The translations under genes and the position numbers were made by a program. This document shows, piece after piece, positions 23,881-35,373 of a DNA stretch of 64,000 nt; position 1 is the stretch's first letter, and the number at the start of each line of letters is the position of its first letter. The stretch is from the NCBI GenBank assembly GCA_022457155.1, contig JAJGOT010000572.1, forward strand, positions 55,001 to 119,000, given 5' to 3'. This DNA is from Cladopsammia gracilis. Lineage: Eukaryota > Cnidaria > Anthozoa > Scleractinia > Dendrophylliidae. The notes below the pieces were generated by a model, which worked only from the letters and a program-made list of their open reading frames with translations, had not been told where the DNA came from and searched no databases.

Positions 23881-24539
23881 GGTGGCTCCTAATAGTTTAA
23901 ACATTCCTATCATGATACATCTATGATATTCAATCACAGCTACACCAGTAAAGTTAAGAGAAAACATTTAGTACAGGTTTGTAGACACTTAACCAATGAA
24001 CAAATTTAGGTGGCTACGACATCAAAATTTGTTACCATGTCAACGTAAAAAGAGGCCAAAAAGACCCTATTTTCAACCTTTTGAGGCCAATAACTTCAAA
24101 ACTGCACGGTGAAATTTTTTGATTTTTATATATTTTTGTCTTATAAACATAATAAATATTTGTGCCAATTTTTAAAAAAATCTGTACATAGGATTCAGAG
24201 ATATGTCATTTTTACATAAATTTAAGGTAGCTCTGAACTCAATGTACAGAATTTTTTAAAAATTTGTTTAAATGTTTCTCTTGCCAATTAAACAAAAATA
24301 TATCGAAAACAAGAACTTTCACCGTGTAATTTATAAGTTATTAGCCTCAAATGGTCCAAAATAGCGTATTTTTGACCTCTTTTCGCGTTGCCATGGCAAC
24401 GAATGATGACGTCATTTGGATAGCACTTTGTTGACTGATAAAAGATTTACTGGTTTCAAGTAAAATATTTTTAGTCACACCATCGGGCTAGCTGTAATAG
24501 AATGCAAAAGACGAGAGGGCTGAACAATATGGAGCCACC
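23881..24539. mobile_element. TTAA-flanked MITE within R1 copy 2
   Basis: Begins GGTGGCTCCTAATAG after TTAA and ends GGAGCCACC before TTAA. The inner arms share inverted blocks around GAGGCCAATAACTTC and its inverse TTATTAGCCTCAAATGG. Confidence 0.65.
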
Positions 24540-25388
24540 TTAAATGCAAGCTAAAATTGCATAATATAGAACAGTAAAGTAATGATACTAGCTTCAAGTT
24601 AAGACGAAATCAGGTTTAAAAATAAGCTTAAGCACTTAGCTCTATATTCCTCCAAAACGCTTCACTTGCAGAGTTACGCAGACTCAAATGCGGTCTTGAC
24701 CACTGTTTGAGAAATGTGAAACCTGTCTTGAATAGCAAACCGCGGATAAATGCCGGGAAAAACAACTTTGCAAATGGTTTTCTCGGCTAAACTCAACGGT
24801 TAACCACTGACTCAACAAGAGTGTTGAGCGTACAGCTGACGTGACATTCGGCTGTGTAGCCGCGCGAAAAACGTTCGTTCGGACACCGGACAGACATGAC
24901 AGACGCCGCCCGCGAAACATTCCGCTGGCCATGACCATGAAAAATGACGGGCATCGGTTCTATGAGTATGGCGCTCCGCGCGGGCCTTCGGCCCGCAGAG
25001 CTCCGCTATTAGCCAATTATGTCGATAGTATGTTTTTCACTGTATTTGTAATCGACAAAACTTCATCCCCAAAAATTTCAGAAACGCTCTCATAGAATTT
25101 GTTCAATCTTTGTTCAATATTCGAGGCGGCTATGGGAGGTACAAGCTCCTTTAAGCGATTGCCGAGAAAACCTCCTGGTGCCGAGAAATAGGACGGAAAG
25201 AAAAAACGTCGTGGCGTCATTACGTTGCTATGGCAACTCCGATGTTAATTTCACACTGGTCTTAACAAACTTTCATCTTTATCTATTACAGCTGTGGTGA
25301 CCATTTGTCCATAGCTTTGTTAATGGCGTCGTAGTTAATGCTCAAACTTGGAGGGTGTCGCCCACAAAAAAATCCAGTTGAGCCACCT

Positions 25389-26436
25389 TAACAATGTTAT
25401 GGAAAAACGGTCACAACAGCAGTGTTATATTAACATCGGAGTTGCCATAGCAACGCAATGACGCCGTGACATTTTTTACTTGCCGCCCTATTTCTCGGTA
25501 CCAGGAGGTTTTTTCGATAATTGCTTAAAGGAGCTTGTACTTCCCATAGCAGCCTCAATTATGGCAAAGATTGAACAAATTCTATAAGAGCGTTTTAGAA
25601 ATTTTGGGGGATGAAGTTTTGGGGTTTTGGGAATTATAACTACAGTAAAAAACATACTTTCGACATAATTGGCTAATATCTAAAGAAAACGATGCGCTTT
25701 GGGAATGCAGTTTCATCTCATAGTAGTTTGATTCCATCTGAGATCGTGTGTGAAAAAGTGAGGGGGATTGCTTTGGCCGATTGCGAGAAAGAATGATTTG
25801 ATTAGTGTGCGTTCAGATGCTCTTGTTGCCATTTTTGTATGTAATTTGGTCTACGCCTACAAATGTAATGATAATTTGGAAACCGCTTGATAATTTTTTT
25901 TTAATTTGACAATCTCGAGATTAATCATCAATTTATATGGCCTGCAAGTTTCAAGGACATTGCAAACATGTAAGGCAATAAAATAGGGCCTCCAATGTAC
26001 CAATTTTTTCCAGCGGATTTCGTGTTTACAAGTGAGCGTCCTCATTATACACGGGTATTGTTTTCAAGTTCCATATGCACGTGCACAACTTTAGCAAAAA
26101 ATTCATTTGCATCAAACAGAACGCTCGATTGCTTTCCGAAAAATTTTCCGAAAAATTTTCCGAAATATTCTAATAACTGGCTTGAGAATTGTAACAACAT
26201 TATGCACTCGATGTCACGCTATTACGCTGTAATGCAGCCATGCCGAGGGTCTCTATGTCCAGAAAACAAAAAGGTATTATTCCGCAGAACAACAGAGCAG
26301 GATAAAAGTGTAGACCCACGTAATAGCGTGACATCGAGTGCGTAATGTTATTGCAATTCTCAAGCGAGTTATTACCATGTTTCGGAAAATTCTTCGGAAA
26401 GCAGTCGATCGTTCTGTTAGATGCAAATGAGCTTTT
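25389..26436. repeat. Partial copy of foldback element A
   Basis: Direct repeat of about 21417-22450, including the hairpin centre with CGAGGGTCTCTATGTCCAGA. It lacks the TTAA end and stops at the poly(G) tract of the next element. Confidence 0.6.
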
Positions 26437-26820
26437 TCCCGGGGGGGGGGGGGGTACTCAACAAAGTTTTGTACGGGGATGCTCCGCACAGAGGTCCAAA
26501 CCCTTACCCTTTCATATACCGTTTTTGACAGAAAAGGTACCCCTTTCATATACCTATCATTGAAAATGGTATCCCTTTCATATAGCCTTTACGTGCGTCT
26601 GTTTGATATATTTTGAAAGGTGCTTTTTATACCACTTAGATAGCGGTTTTCCCTACTCTTTTGTACTTCAACTCGTGTTTACGCTGCCTTTTCCTGATTC
26701 TTCGTGAAATCCCTACCCTTTCATATACTTCAACTCGTGAAATCCCTACCCTTTCACATACCTCCAGCCTCAAAAAGGTACCCCTTTCGGGCGGAGCATC
26801 CCCGTATAGCCCATTAGCAC
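26437..26820. repeat. Poly(G)-headed repeat with CCCTTTCATATAC tandem units
   Basis: CCC followed by 16 G opens the segment, then TACTCAACAAAGTTTTGTAC. Several spaced copies of CCCTTTCATATACC follow, and it ends with GCGGAGCATCCCCGTA, the inverse of GGGGATGCTCCGCA near its start. No real gene; frames here are low-complexity. Confidence 0.6.
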
Positions 26821-26918
26821 TAACGCGGTCCATGAATGCTATTGAATTTCAAACAGTGTGATAAAAATGTTATTAAATGTTTTTTTGCACTTCAATGTTT
26901 GTCGATTGTCTCGATTTT

Positions 26919-27064
26919 GCTCATCCTCGGTGTAAAAACCTGTGACTTTTTTCTTTGTGTTCTACCTTTGTTGTCTTGCACTGTATTGTTTCAGTATTTT
27001 ATTGTTTTGTATTCTTTGTTTTACGTCACTCGTGAGTTGGCAGGTTTTTACACCGAGGATGAGC
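26919..27064. mobile_element. Short TIR element in the right arm of element B
   Basis: GCTCATCCTCGGTGTAAAAA and its inverse bound 146 bp that are missing from the left arm at about 21220. The sequence between the ends is T-rich. Confidence 0.6.
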
Positions 27065-27274
27065 CCTCGATTGACTTTGAAGATTGTGTTAATGACTTGA
27101 ATGTAAGCGCAAATGAAAGTATATTTTTCTCTTTTGTTTGCCGAATGACTCAAAAGAATGCCCAAAAATGTAATTGAATGTTGATTAAAATGCAAAAATC
27201 GTTATTGAATCTTGAGTTACGCGCAAATGTTCGTTTTATGACGCCAATGAATGTATCTTAGCGTTCTCGGTCGC

Positions 27275-27280
27275 CATTTC
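27275..27280. repeat. Polinton target-site duplication, left
   Basis: CATTTC directly precedes the left Polinton end and is repeated at 42035-42040. Six bases is the length established for Polintons/Mavericks. Confidence 0.9.
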
Positions 27281-27582
27281 AGTAGTATAGGGCCAGCATT
27301 TTACTCCTTGTTACTGCGTTCCCTTTGCGTTCCCTATGCGTTCCTTTTGCGTTCCCCTCATTAGCTATGCCTAGTCAATGACAATTTCCTGCATACTAAT
27401 TTGGAATAGGTAACTTATTAATGAATATTAATAAAGGGAATGCCTTTTCATGACCTCAACTTCCTATTCCTTTTGTGTTATTCTGAAACAATAGATACAA
27501 TAGGTTTGCCCAAACTTACCCGCTCTATTCACACCCTGATTGGATCTTAAGATTTGTATTGTCTGTTTGAATAAAAAGCGCA
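27281..27582. repeat. Polinton left terminal inverted repeat
   Basis: The tip of 15 bases and the inner 123 bases (27460-27582, with CTATTCACACCCTGATTGGA) match the right end almost perfectly. Between them the two ends differ, and this side carries tandem GCGTTCCCTTT-like units. Confidence 0.85.
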
Positions 27583-27678
27583 GTTTCTTTGAAAGCGTCA
27601 TTCCTACAACTAGAGGTTTATTCTTGATTGGAAAACTTTGTTCTTGTTCGGTTAATTCGAAACGTTTATTCCGTTGAA

Positions 27679-30600
27679 ATGGCTTATTTTACCAACGTTG
27701 TTGATCTTCAAACTGCTTTGAGCGCTTGTTTAACTGTCAGCGACTGGGAGATGTTGACGGAAGCCGTTCATATCCCAGAGAATTTTGTTCCGTTGGCGTT
27801 TGCGCGATTGACTGAATTGACTGTGCAGGAACTTGAAGTAAGTTGAAGTATTTTGCTCGATCTCTGTTTTTATTCTGTTTTCTATTAAACCGACAGTCTC
27901 GTTTAACCAATTTCCATTTTCTTTTTCAGATTCCATCCGATCACACCGAAGATCTGTTGCCAACATCTGAGGTTATTCCTGAAACCACGATGATGGTAAG
28001 TGAAACGCTTATAAGTTTGCTACTTGATTTCTAAACTTTCTTCTTATAACTATTCCCACTGAGAAAACAAACGTGTGAGCGAAACGCTTTTAAGTTAACT
28101 AGTTGATTTCTAAACTTTCTTGTCAAAACTATCCCCACTGAGAAAAACAAACGCGCGAGCGAAACAATTTAAGCTTAAGTTAACTAGTTGATTTCTAAAC
28201 TTTCTTGTCATAACTAAGTAAGTGTTCCGATTTCATTTCCTTTACAATTACAATCATCATGTAATGTATATTGTTCAAAGACTCATGTTCTTTTATTATT
28301 TTCAGTGGCTGGGCGAAACAAATCAACTGCCGACTTGGAATCCACAAACCGTAAGTGACTTTATCTTGTACTAGTCTTTTTTCCTCGCAATTTTTCGTAG
28401 AGAATCGATTAAGTTATCAGAAGTGATCTGATCAAAAGCTCCATTCTCCTTTTATTGTTGTGGAACTTCATTCTCACTCGTTTTTGTTGGTAGAGAATCA
28501 ATTATGTTATCAGAAGCGATCTGATCAAAAGCTCAATTCTCGTTTCATTGTTATGGATCTTTTTTGTTGTTGACTCAGTTTTTAAAGACAAAAAGAATTT
28601 ATATCAACGGAGTTGTTTTCACGCATTCTCGCTTTTTCTGAACTAACTGTTTTCATGGTCTTGTTCTAAAATGTTTGATCGAATGTTTTTTCTAAGTGAT
28701 TTGTTTTTAGTCTTGTTCTAAAAGCACGTGTTTTCTATTCGATCAAAAGCTCAATTCCTTCTTTATCGTTGATTGATCAAACACTCAATTCTCGTTTCAT
28801 TCTCATTGACCGAGCTAGAGCTGGGATCATTCAATAAGGCTTGGCAAACGAAATCAAAACAAACGCTGGTTTCCCTCAAATTCAACTCGCTTTCATTTTG
28901 TTTATACCCAAATCAACTTGATAGACTATTTGTTCGTGAATTGAAGATAGATTTTCGCTCGAGTAACGCTAAGATAAGAAGTTATTTATCGATTGCGATT
29001 TTAGTTAAACTTTACTAAGAGTAAGTAATAATAATTAATTGTAGGATGTTCAAACGGGTTCTGGACAACCTCCAGCGAAAAAGCCTCGAAAAGAGTATCG
29101 ATGCGAAACCTGTGGCAGGACTTTCACTCGCCCAAACCACCTTGAGACCCACCAACGCATCCACACCGGCGAGAAACCGTACGAATGCTCACGCTGCAAC
29201 AAACGGTTTAGGAAAAAGGAAGACCTTACTCGTCACCTGAAAGCGCACGAGAAACGCATCACCGAACGTACCTTTGCCTGCAACACTTGTCACGAAACAT
29301 TCCACAACCGCGCACCTTACAACGCTCATATTCACACCGCGCATCGTCAACAACCCGCCACCACATCTCGTAAGCGTACCGCCACAAAGACTGTAGAAGC
29401 GCCACCCACTAAAAAAGCCAAGAAAACCCCGAATACTACCCCAGAACAAGCCCCAGCAGCTAGCGCTGAAGACGCCGCTGTCAGCTCGAACTGGCAACAA
29501 GATTCAGTTTTGATTCCAACTAACCTGGTTCCAGCGGGCGATGAAGAGATTACTCAGATGTATCGGCAGCACTGGTCACAGATCCGCACCAGATTCAGTC
29601 GCCGTAACAGACTTCAAGACTGGTATAATTTTCGCCTGTCCACGATCAGTCCAGCTTCACTCAGAGAACAGTTGAGTCGTATCTTCGCTGATCAGACTAC
29701 CGTCTTTAAAGTGAATTTCGCTTTTGGATTTATCTTGCGAAACACCGAAACCGGAGCTCTCCAGTATCATCACCCCTCCGCGAACAACAATCTGGTCTTG
29801 GAGCAACCGTTCCTGATCGCCACCCCCGAAGATTTAGATCGATTGAAGGAAGAAATCACCAATATCGATTACTTGGAGTGGATTCGCCAACAGAGGCCAA
29901 ACTCCAAATGGGTGGTTGATCTTGTGACAAACATCACTTGGTTCATCTGGAAACTTCGCGATCACCCTATCGGTCGTGGCACATTTCTCCCTGAGTACAT
30001 AGCTGAAAATCACGGACTGGCAGCTCTCGATCGTAACCATCAAACCGCCAAATCGTATAAAGACAACCTGTGTTTCTTTCGCTGTTTATCTCTCCATAAC
30101 GGCTGTCATACCAAGAATTTAGAGCGCGACACGCAGTACTATTACGAAAAGTACCGAGACGCTGGCCTGTCTAAAAAGAAGTCTCATGGTGTGAAGTTGT
30201 CTGAACTAGACGAGCTAGAGAAAGTATACGAAGTGAACATTCAAGTGTACAGTCTCGCACCCACTCAAACACATGGCGAAGAAGATTCTGATGAAGAAAC
30301 ACCTGACATCGCTGCTACACTTATCCGTCGTTCCCACCGCCACTATGACAGCACGATGTACTTGAACTTGTACGAAAATCACTTTTCGTATATCAAAGAT
30401 CTCGCCCGCTACAGTAAATCATTCTGTTGTTCTCGCTGCGGCAAGTACTGGAAACGGGCAAGTAATTTGAGACAACACGAGCAGACCTGTGACGGTAAAG
30501 TCCACCTCAAGTACCCTGGCGGAGCGTACCATGTTCCCAAAACTATCTTTGAGGAACTCGAAGATGAAGGCATTTTGGTTCCGGAAGAAGGGCGCTACTT

Positions 30601-33600
30601 CCCGTTCCGTGCCACCTTTGATTTCGAATGCTACTTCGACAAAGAAAACGCGAACCAACACAAGAACACAGACAAGCTAACCTGGCAATCATCGCATGTT
30701 CCACTCAGTGTCAGTGTTTGCAGTAATGTCCCCGGCTACCAAGACCCGAAATGTTTTGTCTCGGAAGGCGATCCAAACAAGTTTATTACAGAGTTTATCC
30801 AGTACCTTGTCTCTATAAGCACGAAGAGCGCCTCCTTACTCCGCGAGAAGTTTGCTCCTGTCTTTGAAGCACTAAAACAAGAATCTGTCGGTAACCGCAG
30901 GGAGACGCATGAAGACCGACTGGCACAAACTCTGGTCGATATCCAGGAGGAGGGAGAAGAAACCGGAGAAGAAGCAGAGGAGAGCGAAGATGAGAGTCGA
31001 GCGATTGATTTAATGGCAAGTGATGATGAAGGGGACGAGGAAGAGATTGAGTCGGAGAACGAGGAAGATCGCGCATTTCTCAATGATGAAATTGAAGAAC
31101 AAGAAGATGTGTCCTTTTATAGAAGATTCAACGTGGAACTTGACCAAGGCGTAAGACAAGAACAGAGGCAGAGACGAGAAGAGCTAGCAGAGCTGGAAGA
31201 TTTACTGTTTGGAGAAGAACAGACCAGCGACCATAAAGTGTTGAACAAGCTCGAAGAAAAACTGACAGAGTACCTTAGAGAACTTCCTGTCCTCGGTTTC
31301 AACTCGGGCAAGTACGATCTAAATGCTGTCAAAGAATTTCTGTTCCCGTACCTGATCGAACATCATCCCATCAAGTTCACCGTCAAGAGAAACAGCAACC
31401 ATATGTGTCTCAAGACGGAATACCTCAAGTTTCTCGACATTACCAACTATTTAGCTCCTGGGTTCAGTTATGACCAGTTCTTAAAGGCTTACGAATGTCC
31501 TCAAACGAAAGGTTATTTCCCGTACGAGTGGCTTGACAACCTGGAAAAGCTAGAAGAAACATCATTACCTCCCCACGAAGCTTTCTACTCAAGCCTGAAG
31601 AACGCCAACATAACAGACGAAGAGTACGCCTATTGCCAACACGTCTGGGAAGAAAACGAGATGTCCACATTCAGAGAATTTCTAGTTTGGTACAATAATC
31701 TCGATGTCGTTCCATTCCTCGAAGCGGTAGAGAAAATGAGTCAGTTCTGGCAAGAGAGAAAGATCGACATGTTTAAAGATGGTATTTCTGTTCCCGGTCT
31801 CACCTTAAAGTATCTCTTCTCTTACCTGTCGCCGCAAACGTATTTCAGTCTCTTCGACCAAGCAAACAGTGACATGTATCACCTTATGCGGGACAATAAC
31901 ACAGGCGGGCCTAGTATAATTTTCCATCGCTACCACGAAGCTGGCAAAACGAAAATCAGGGAAGCGGAAAAAGGCCAGGCTGCTAAGCTGTGCCAGAAGA
32001 TCGTGGGGTATGATGCAAATGCTTTATACCTGTGGGCTGTGATGCAGAACATGCCCACTGGAAGCTACACAAGAAGAATGGCAGAGAACCAGTTTAAACC
32101 AAAAGGGTCTGTTCGTATGGCGATCGAATGGTTGGAATGGGTGGCGCACCAGGAGAGAATCCATATTCGCCATCAACTCAACAACACCGAGAAGCGTATC
32201 GATGATCGCAGACTCCCTGTGGACGGATTCAACGCACAGACACAAACCGTCTACCAATTTCACGGTTGTTACTGGCACGGACACGACTGCTCGCTCAATC
32301 GTGGTAAAGAGTTTAACGAAAAGCGCAAGAAGCCCATGTGTGAACTACTCGAAGAAACAAGAGCCAACACCCAGTATATCAAGAGCAAAGGTTACAACGT
32401 GGTAGAGATGTGGGAGTGCGAATGGCGACAGATGAAGAATACAAATCGTGAACTGCAGCGATTCATCGCTACCGAAGTAAAAAGAAAGTTGGATCAAGTG
32501 AAAACGATGAGCCCCGAGCGAATTTTGAGCGAGGTGCGAAATGAGCGTTTGTTTGGGTGCGTGGAAGTAGATATTCGCGTGCCGGATCACCTCAAGGACA
32601 AGTTCAGCGAGATGTGCCCCATATTTAAAAACACCAACATCAGCCGTGACGATATTGGGGAGTTCATGAAAACTTATGCTGAGGAAAACAACATCATGGC
32701 GCAACCCCGACGCAGCCTGATCGGGAGCATGAAAGGCGAGAAAATTCTGCTTGCCACGCCTCTCCTCAAATGGTATCTCGAGCATGGTCTGGAGGTTACA
32801 AAAGTGTACCAAGTCATTGAATATACTCCTGAACCCTGCTTCAAACCGTTTGGTGACGCAGTATCTGACGCGAGACGAGCAGGAGACGCAGACCCTAACA
32901 AAGCCATTATCGCGGATACAATGAAACTGGTAAGTTGTTGTTTTGTTATGGGAAATAAGGGGTGGGAACAATATACATATTTCACCGATAGACAACTGAT
33001 TTCATTCTTTATTATTATTTCTAGTGTGGAAATAGCGCTTACGGAAAATGTATAACGAACCAAATGAAGCATATGAACGTGGAATTTTGCAGTGACGCGG
33101 AAGCCAGTCGAAAAGTGAACACCCCTCTCTTCAGGAAATTGGACAATATTACCGAAGATACGTACGAGGTTCAGTCTTGCAAGAAAACCATAAATTTAAA
33201 TTTACCTATTCAAGTCGGTTTTTTTGTGTATCAATACGCAAAACTTCGCATGTTAGAATTTTATTATGATTTTTTAGACAAGTATTTGGACCGTTCAGAT
33301 TTTCAAATGTGCGAAATGGATACTGATAGTGCGTATATCGCAATTTCTGGGGAAAGCGTTGAAAGTCTGGTTAGACCAGAGTTAAGAGAAGAATTCGCAC
33401 TAGATAAGTGTAACTGGTTCCCAAGGACCGACACCCCCGCGCACAAGGCGTATGACAAGCGAACCCCCGGCTTGTTTAAAGTGGAATGGGAGGGGCAAGG
33501 AATCGTGGGATTGTGTTCAAAGACTTATTATTGTTTTGGGGCGAAAGATAAGTTCAGTTGTAAAGGTGTTAACAAGAAAACAAACGAAATAATCAAAGAA

Positions 33601-33774
33601 AAATATCTCAATGTACTGTTGACCAAACAGAATAGTGCTGGGGTGAATCGAGGTTTCCGAGTAGTCAACAACACGATGTATACTTATACACAAGTGAGGG
33701 ATGCCTTCTCGTATTTTTATCCAAAAAGAAAAGTTTTGGCTGACGGGGTCAGTACAACTCCACTCGATATTTAA
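27679..33774 (+). CDS. polB: Polinton DNA polymerase B, spliced, with zinc fingers
   Basis: Protein-primed family B polymerase that would replicate the element. My model has five exons: 27679-27837, 27930-27995, 28306-28350, 29045-32929 and 33025-33774, all joined in phase 0, giving about 1,634 residues. Three C2H2 fingers lie at residues 110-190, with a TGEKP linker after the first. An OTU-like segment follows (DNLCFF, Cys 433). A fourth finger-like CSRCGKYWKR precedes the exonuclease, with Exo I FDFECYF (616/618), Exo II FNSGKYD (843-848) and Exo III YNNLD. Polymerase motif A is YDANALYLW (Asp 1080), B is KLCGNSAYGK (1384-1393) and C is DTDS (1484-1487). A Vsr-like stretch (1150-1217) sits between A and B. 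An acidic low-complexity insert separates Exo I and II. The last intron cuts motif B; without splicing the frame would stop at 33055. The 90-residue N-terminus is not recognised. Confidence 0.88.
27996..28230 (+). repeat. Three tandem ~75-bp units in polB intron 2
   Basis: Units begin GTAAGTGAAACGC, GTGAGCGAAACGC and GCGAGCGAAACAA and share TTGATTTCTAAACTTTCTT. The first unit includes the splice donor, so the donor itself is duplicated as GTGAGC. Confidence 0.7.
28390..28800 (+). repeat. Tandem ~90-bp units in polB intron 3
   Basis: AGAGAATCGATTAAGTTATC and CAGAAGTGATCTGATCAAAA recur once almost unchanged, and a partial third unit (CGATCAAAAGCTCAATTC) follows. No coding potential. Confidence 0.6.
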
Positions 33775-34131
33775 TTTGTACATAGATTTTTCTCGCTTGT
33801 AAATAATTTTTCGCGTTTTGTAAATAGTTGTAAATATAGATTGTATAAGAATTTCATTTTTTTAGACATAGTATTTTTCATATAGTTTTGTACATAGGAA
33901 AATAGTTTTGTAAATAAACAAAGTTGGCAGAATTTTAATCATGGCTTGTTGTCTGTCTAGTCGCGCGCGCGACCTCCACGCGTGAGCCTCCCGCGCGCGA
34001 TCCCAGGGAAAACACAACGTTAAAAAGTGTCCCTTTCGTCCCTAATGTCCCCTTTGTCCCCACAACAGTGTATAAAACTAAGTGTTTCAAACAGTTTTAT
34101 TCAGTTGAAAGCAAACTTTCATACTGTCAAC
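33775..34131 (+). promoter_or_regulatory. Polinton intergenic region with TATA box
   Basis: The first part is T-rich with AATAAA-like TAAATAAACAAAG at 33911-33923, a probable poly(A) signal for polB. A CpG-rich stretch with CGCGCGCGC follows at 33960-34000. GTATAAAACT at 34069-34078 is a good TATA box about 60 bp before the next start codon. Confidence 0.5.
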
Positions 34132-34332
34132 ATGAAAAAACGTAGATGTAAGCATTGCCCGATTCCCGGTTGTGGTTCTAAATTTTTAGTGAAATTAGCA
34201 AATCATTTAGCTCAAGTTCATAACTTAACTGAACTGGAACGGAGATATTGGCTTCAATTTGCTAAATTACAAAACACCAACATGGTTCGTGTGTATGGGA
34301 AAGAGGCTGAACCTAAAACTATTTTTCTATAA
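34132..34332 (+). CDS. Polinton small C2H2-type zinc-finger protein
   Basis: 66 residues from the ATG after the TATA box. The N-terminus is basic (KKRR), followed by CKHC, a second cysteine pair in PIPGCGSKF and HLAQVH, giving a C-C-C-H-H metal site of the single zinc-finger kind. It could bind DNA or RNA in regulation or packaging; the exact role is unknown. Its frame overlaps the upstream extension of the ATPase frame, but the ATPase ATG lies 37 bp after this stop. Confidence 0.65.
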   Translation: MKKRRCKHCPIPGCGSKFLVKLANHLAQVHNLTELERRYWLQFAKLQNTNMVRVYGKEAEPKTIFL

Positions 34333-34369
34333 ATCAAAGTGTTTGCAGTTTAATCAGTCAGTTGTGATC

Positions 34370-35011
34370 ATGGATCCGAGGTGGAAACATCCGTTCCCCG
34401 CATTGGTAGCCGGACCAACGTGTTGTGGAAAAAGTCAATTTGTTAAACGGTTTCTTGAATCAGGAGAAGACGTGATTGATGGGGCGCCTGAAAATATTAT
34501 ATGGTGTTACGGGATTTATCAACCAGCGTACGATGAAATGCAAATGAGTATTCCTAACATTACTTTTGTGGAGGGAGTCCCGAGTGACTTGGAATCTATG
34601 ATAAATCCGTCGATTCGAAACCTTGTGGTTATTGACGACTTAATGCAAGAACTTAGTAATGATCACAGAATTACTAGTTTGTTTACCAAGGGTTGCCATC
34701 ATCGCAATCTGAGTGTCATCTTTATTTTGCAAAACATCTTTCACCGCGGAAAAGAATTAAGAGATATGAGCTTAAACTGTCATTACCTAGTACTGTTTAA
34801 ATCTCCACGCGATAGCAGTCAAGTGACTCATTTAGCAAAACAGATGTTTCCCGGTCATACAAAATATATGCAAGAAGCCTACCAAGATGCAACCAAAAGA
34901 CCTTATGGGTACTTATTATGCGATCTGAAACCGGAAACGCCTGCTGACTTCCGGTTGCGAACTAACATCTTCCCTGAGGACACCCAGTTCGCTTACATCC
35001 AAAAGGTATAA
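34370..35011 (+). CDS. Polinton FtsK/HerA-type genome packaging ATPase
   Basis: 213 residues. I start at the ATG of MDPRWKHPFPALVAG, since the frame upstream lacks an ATG. Walker A is GPTCCGKS (residues 15-22) and Walker B is NLVVIDDLM (Asp 89/90). The Walker A lies very near the N-terminus, as in the A32-like packaging ATPases of Polintons, adintoviruses and virophages. The enzyme is expected to pump the DNA into the capsid. It sits between the zinc-finger gene and two small conserved genes, in the same order as other Polinton left halves. The next gene's TATA box (GTATAAAAAG) overlaps its stop codon. Confidence 0.9.
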   Translation: MDPRWKHPFPALVAGPTCCGKSQFVKRFLESGEDVIDGAPENIIWCYGIYQPAYDEMQMSIPNITFVEGVPSDLESMINPSIRNLVVIDDLMQELSNDHRITSLFTKGCHHRNLSVIFILQNIFHRGKELRDMSLNCHYLVLFKSPRDSSQVTHLAKQMFPGHTKYMQEAYQDATKRPYGYLLCDLKPETPADFRLRTNIFPEDTQFAYIQKV

Positions 35012-35046
35012 AAAGGCTGCATCACAGTGATATAAATCAGTTGAGC

Positions 35047-35373
35047 ATGGCCCAGCGACTGAGAAAGAACCACGACTTTCTTAAACTCCTTGCCAAGTGT
35101 ACTCCAGCGCAGCGTAAAGCGATTTTGAAAGTAGCCGACGACGCTTTAGTAAGAACCATTTGTGAGTGCGTTCTCAACGTGTTAAAAGAAACTGTACCTG
35201 TCAGTAAACCCGCCAAGAGAAAACTTTTAACCCACAAGAAATCCTTGATTGCTTTAGCCGAAAAAAGTACGCCCCTTGCTAAGAAAAAGAAAATCTTGGT
35301 CCAACACGGAGGAAACTTTTTAAGTGTTTTGTTACCACCCGTTCTTCGTGTATTAAGCTCCATTCTTACCTAA
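35047..35373 (+). CDS. Polinton small conserved basic protein
   Basis: 108 residues, starting MAQRLRKNHDFLKLLAKC. It has a central ICECVLNVLKETVP segment, a lysine-rich stretch (LAKKKKI) and a C-terminal QHGGNFLSVLLPPVLRVLS that may form an amphipathic or membrane-active helix. Short proteins of this shape recur beside the ATPase in animal Polintons; their function is not established. The stop codon directly abuts the ATG of the next gene (0 bp apart), suggesting a shared transcript or reinitiation. Confidence 0.7.
   Translation: MAQRLRKNHDFLKLLAKCTPAQRKAILKVADDALVRTICECVLNVLKETVPVSKPAKRKLLTHKKSLIALAEKSTPLAKKKKILVQHGGNFLSVLLPPVLRVLSSILT

Larger units (their letters stand above)
22741..25010. 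mobile_element. Interspersed repeat R1, copy 2, internally duplicated
   Basis: It starts ATATATATAGATAGGCTTAGCC and ends GAGCTCCGCTATT after the GCGGGCCTTCGGCCCGC hairpin, matching copy 1. It contains an internal tandem duplication of about 415 bp (from 22945 and again from 23355), the 120-bp MITE at 22798 and the TTAA-flanked segment 23881-24539. Confidence 0.6.
21350..25387. mobile_element. TTAA foldback element A, interrupted
   Basis: The ends are GGTGGCTCGACAGGATTTTT and its near-inverse, flanked by TTAA. The hairpin centre is near 22300, with CGTCCTCATTATTCACGGGT at 22090 mirrored at 22520. The right arm is broken between about 22741 and 25010 by an R1 copy, with loss of some arm sequence. 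A partial direct copy of the same family follows at 25389-26433. Confidence 0.65.

Noticed and set aside
26836..27195. 113-codon + and 77-codon minus frames near the Polinton left end
   Set aside because: They span the right arm of element B plus an inserted TIR element; neither has a protein-like signature.
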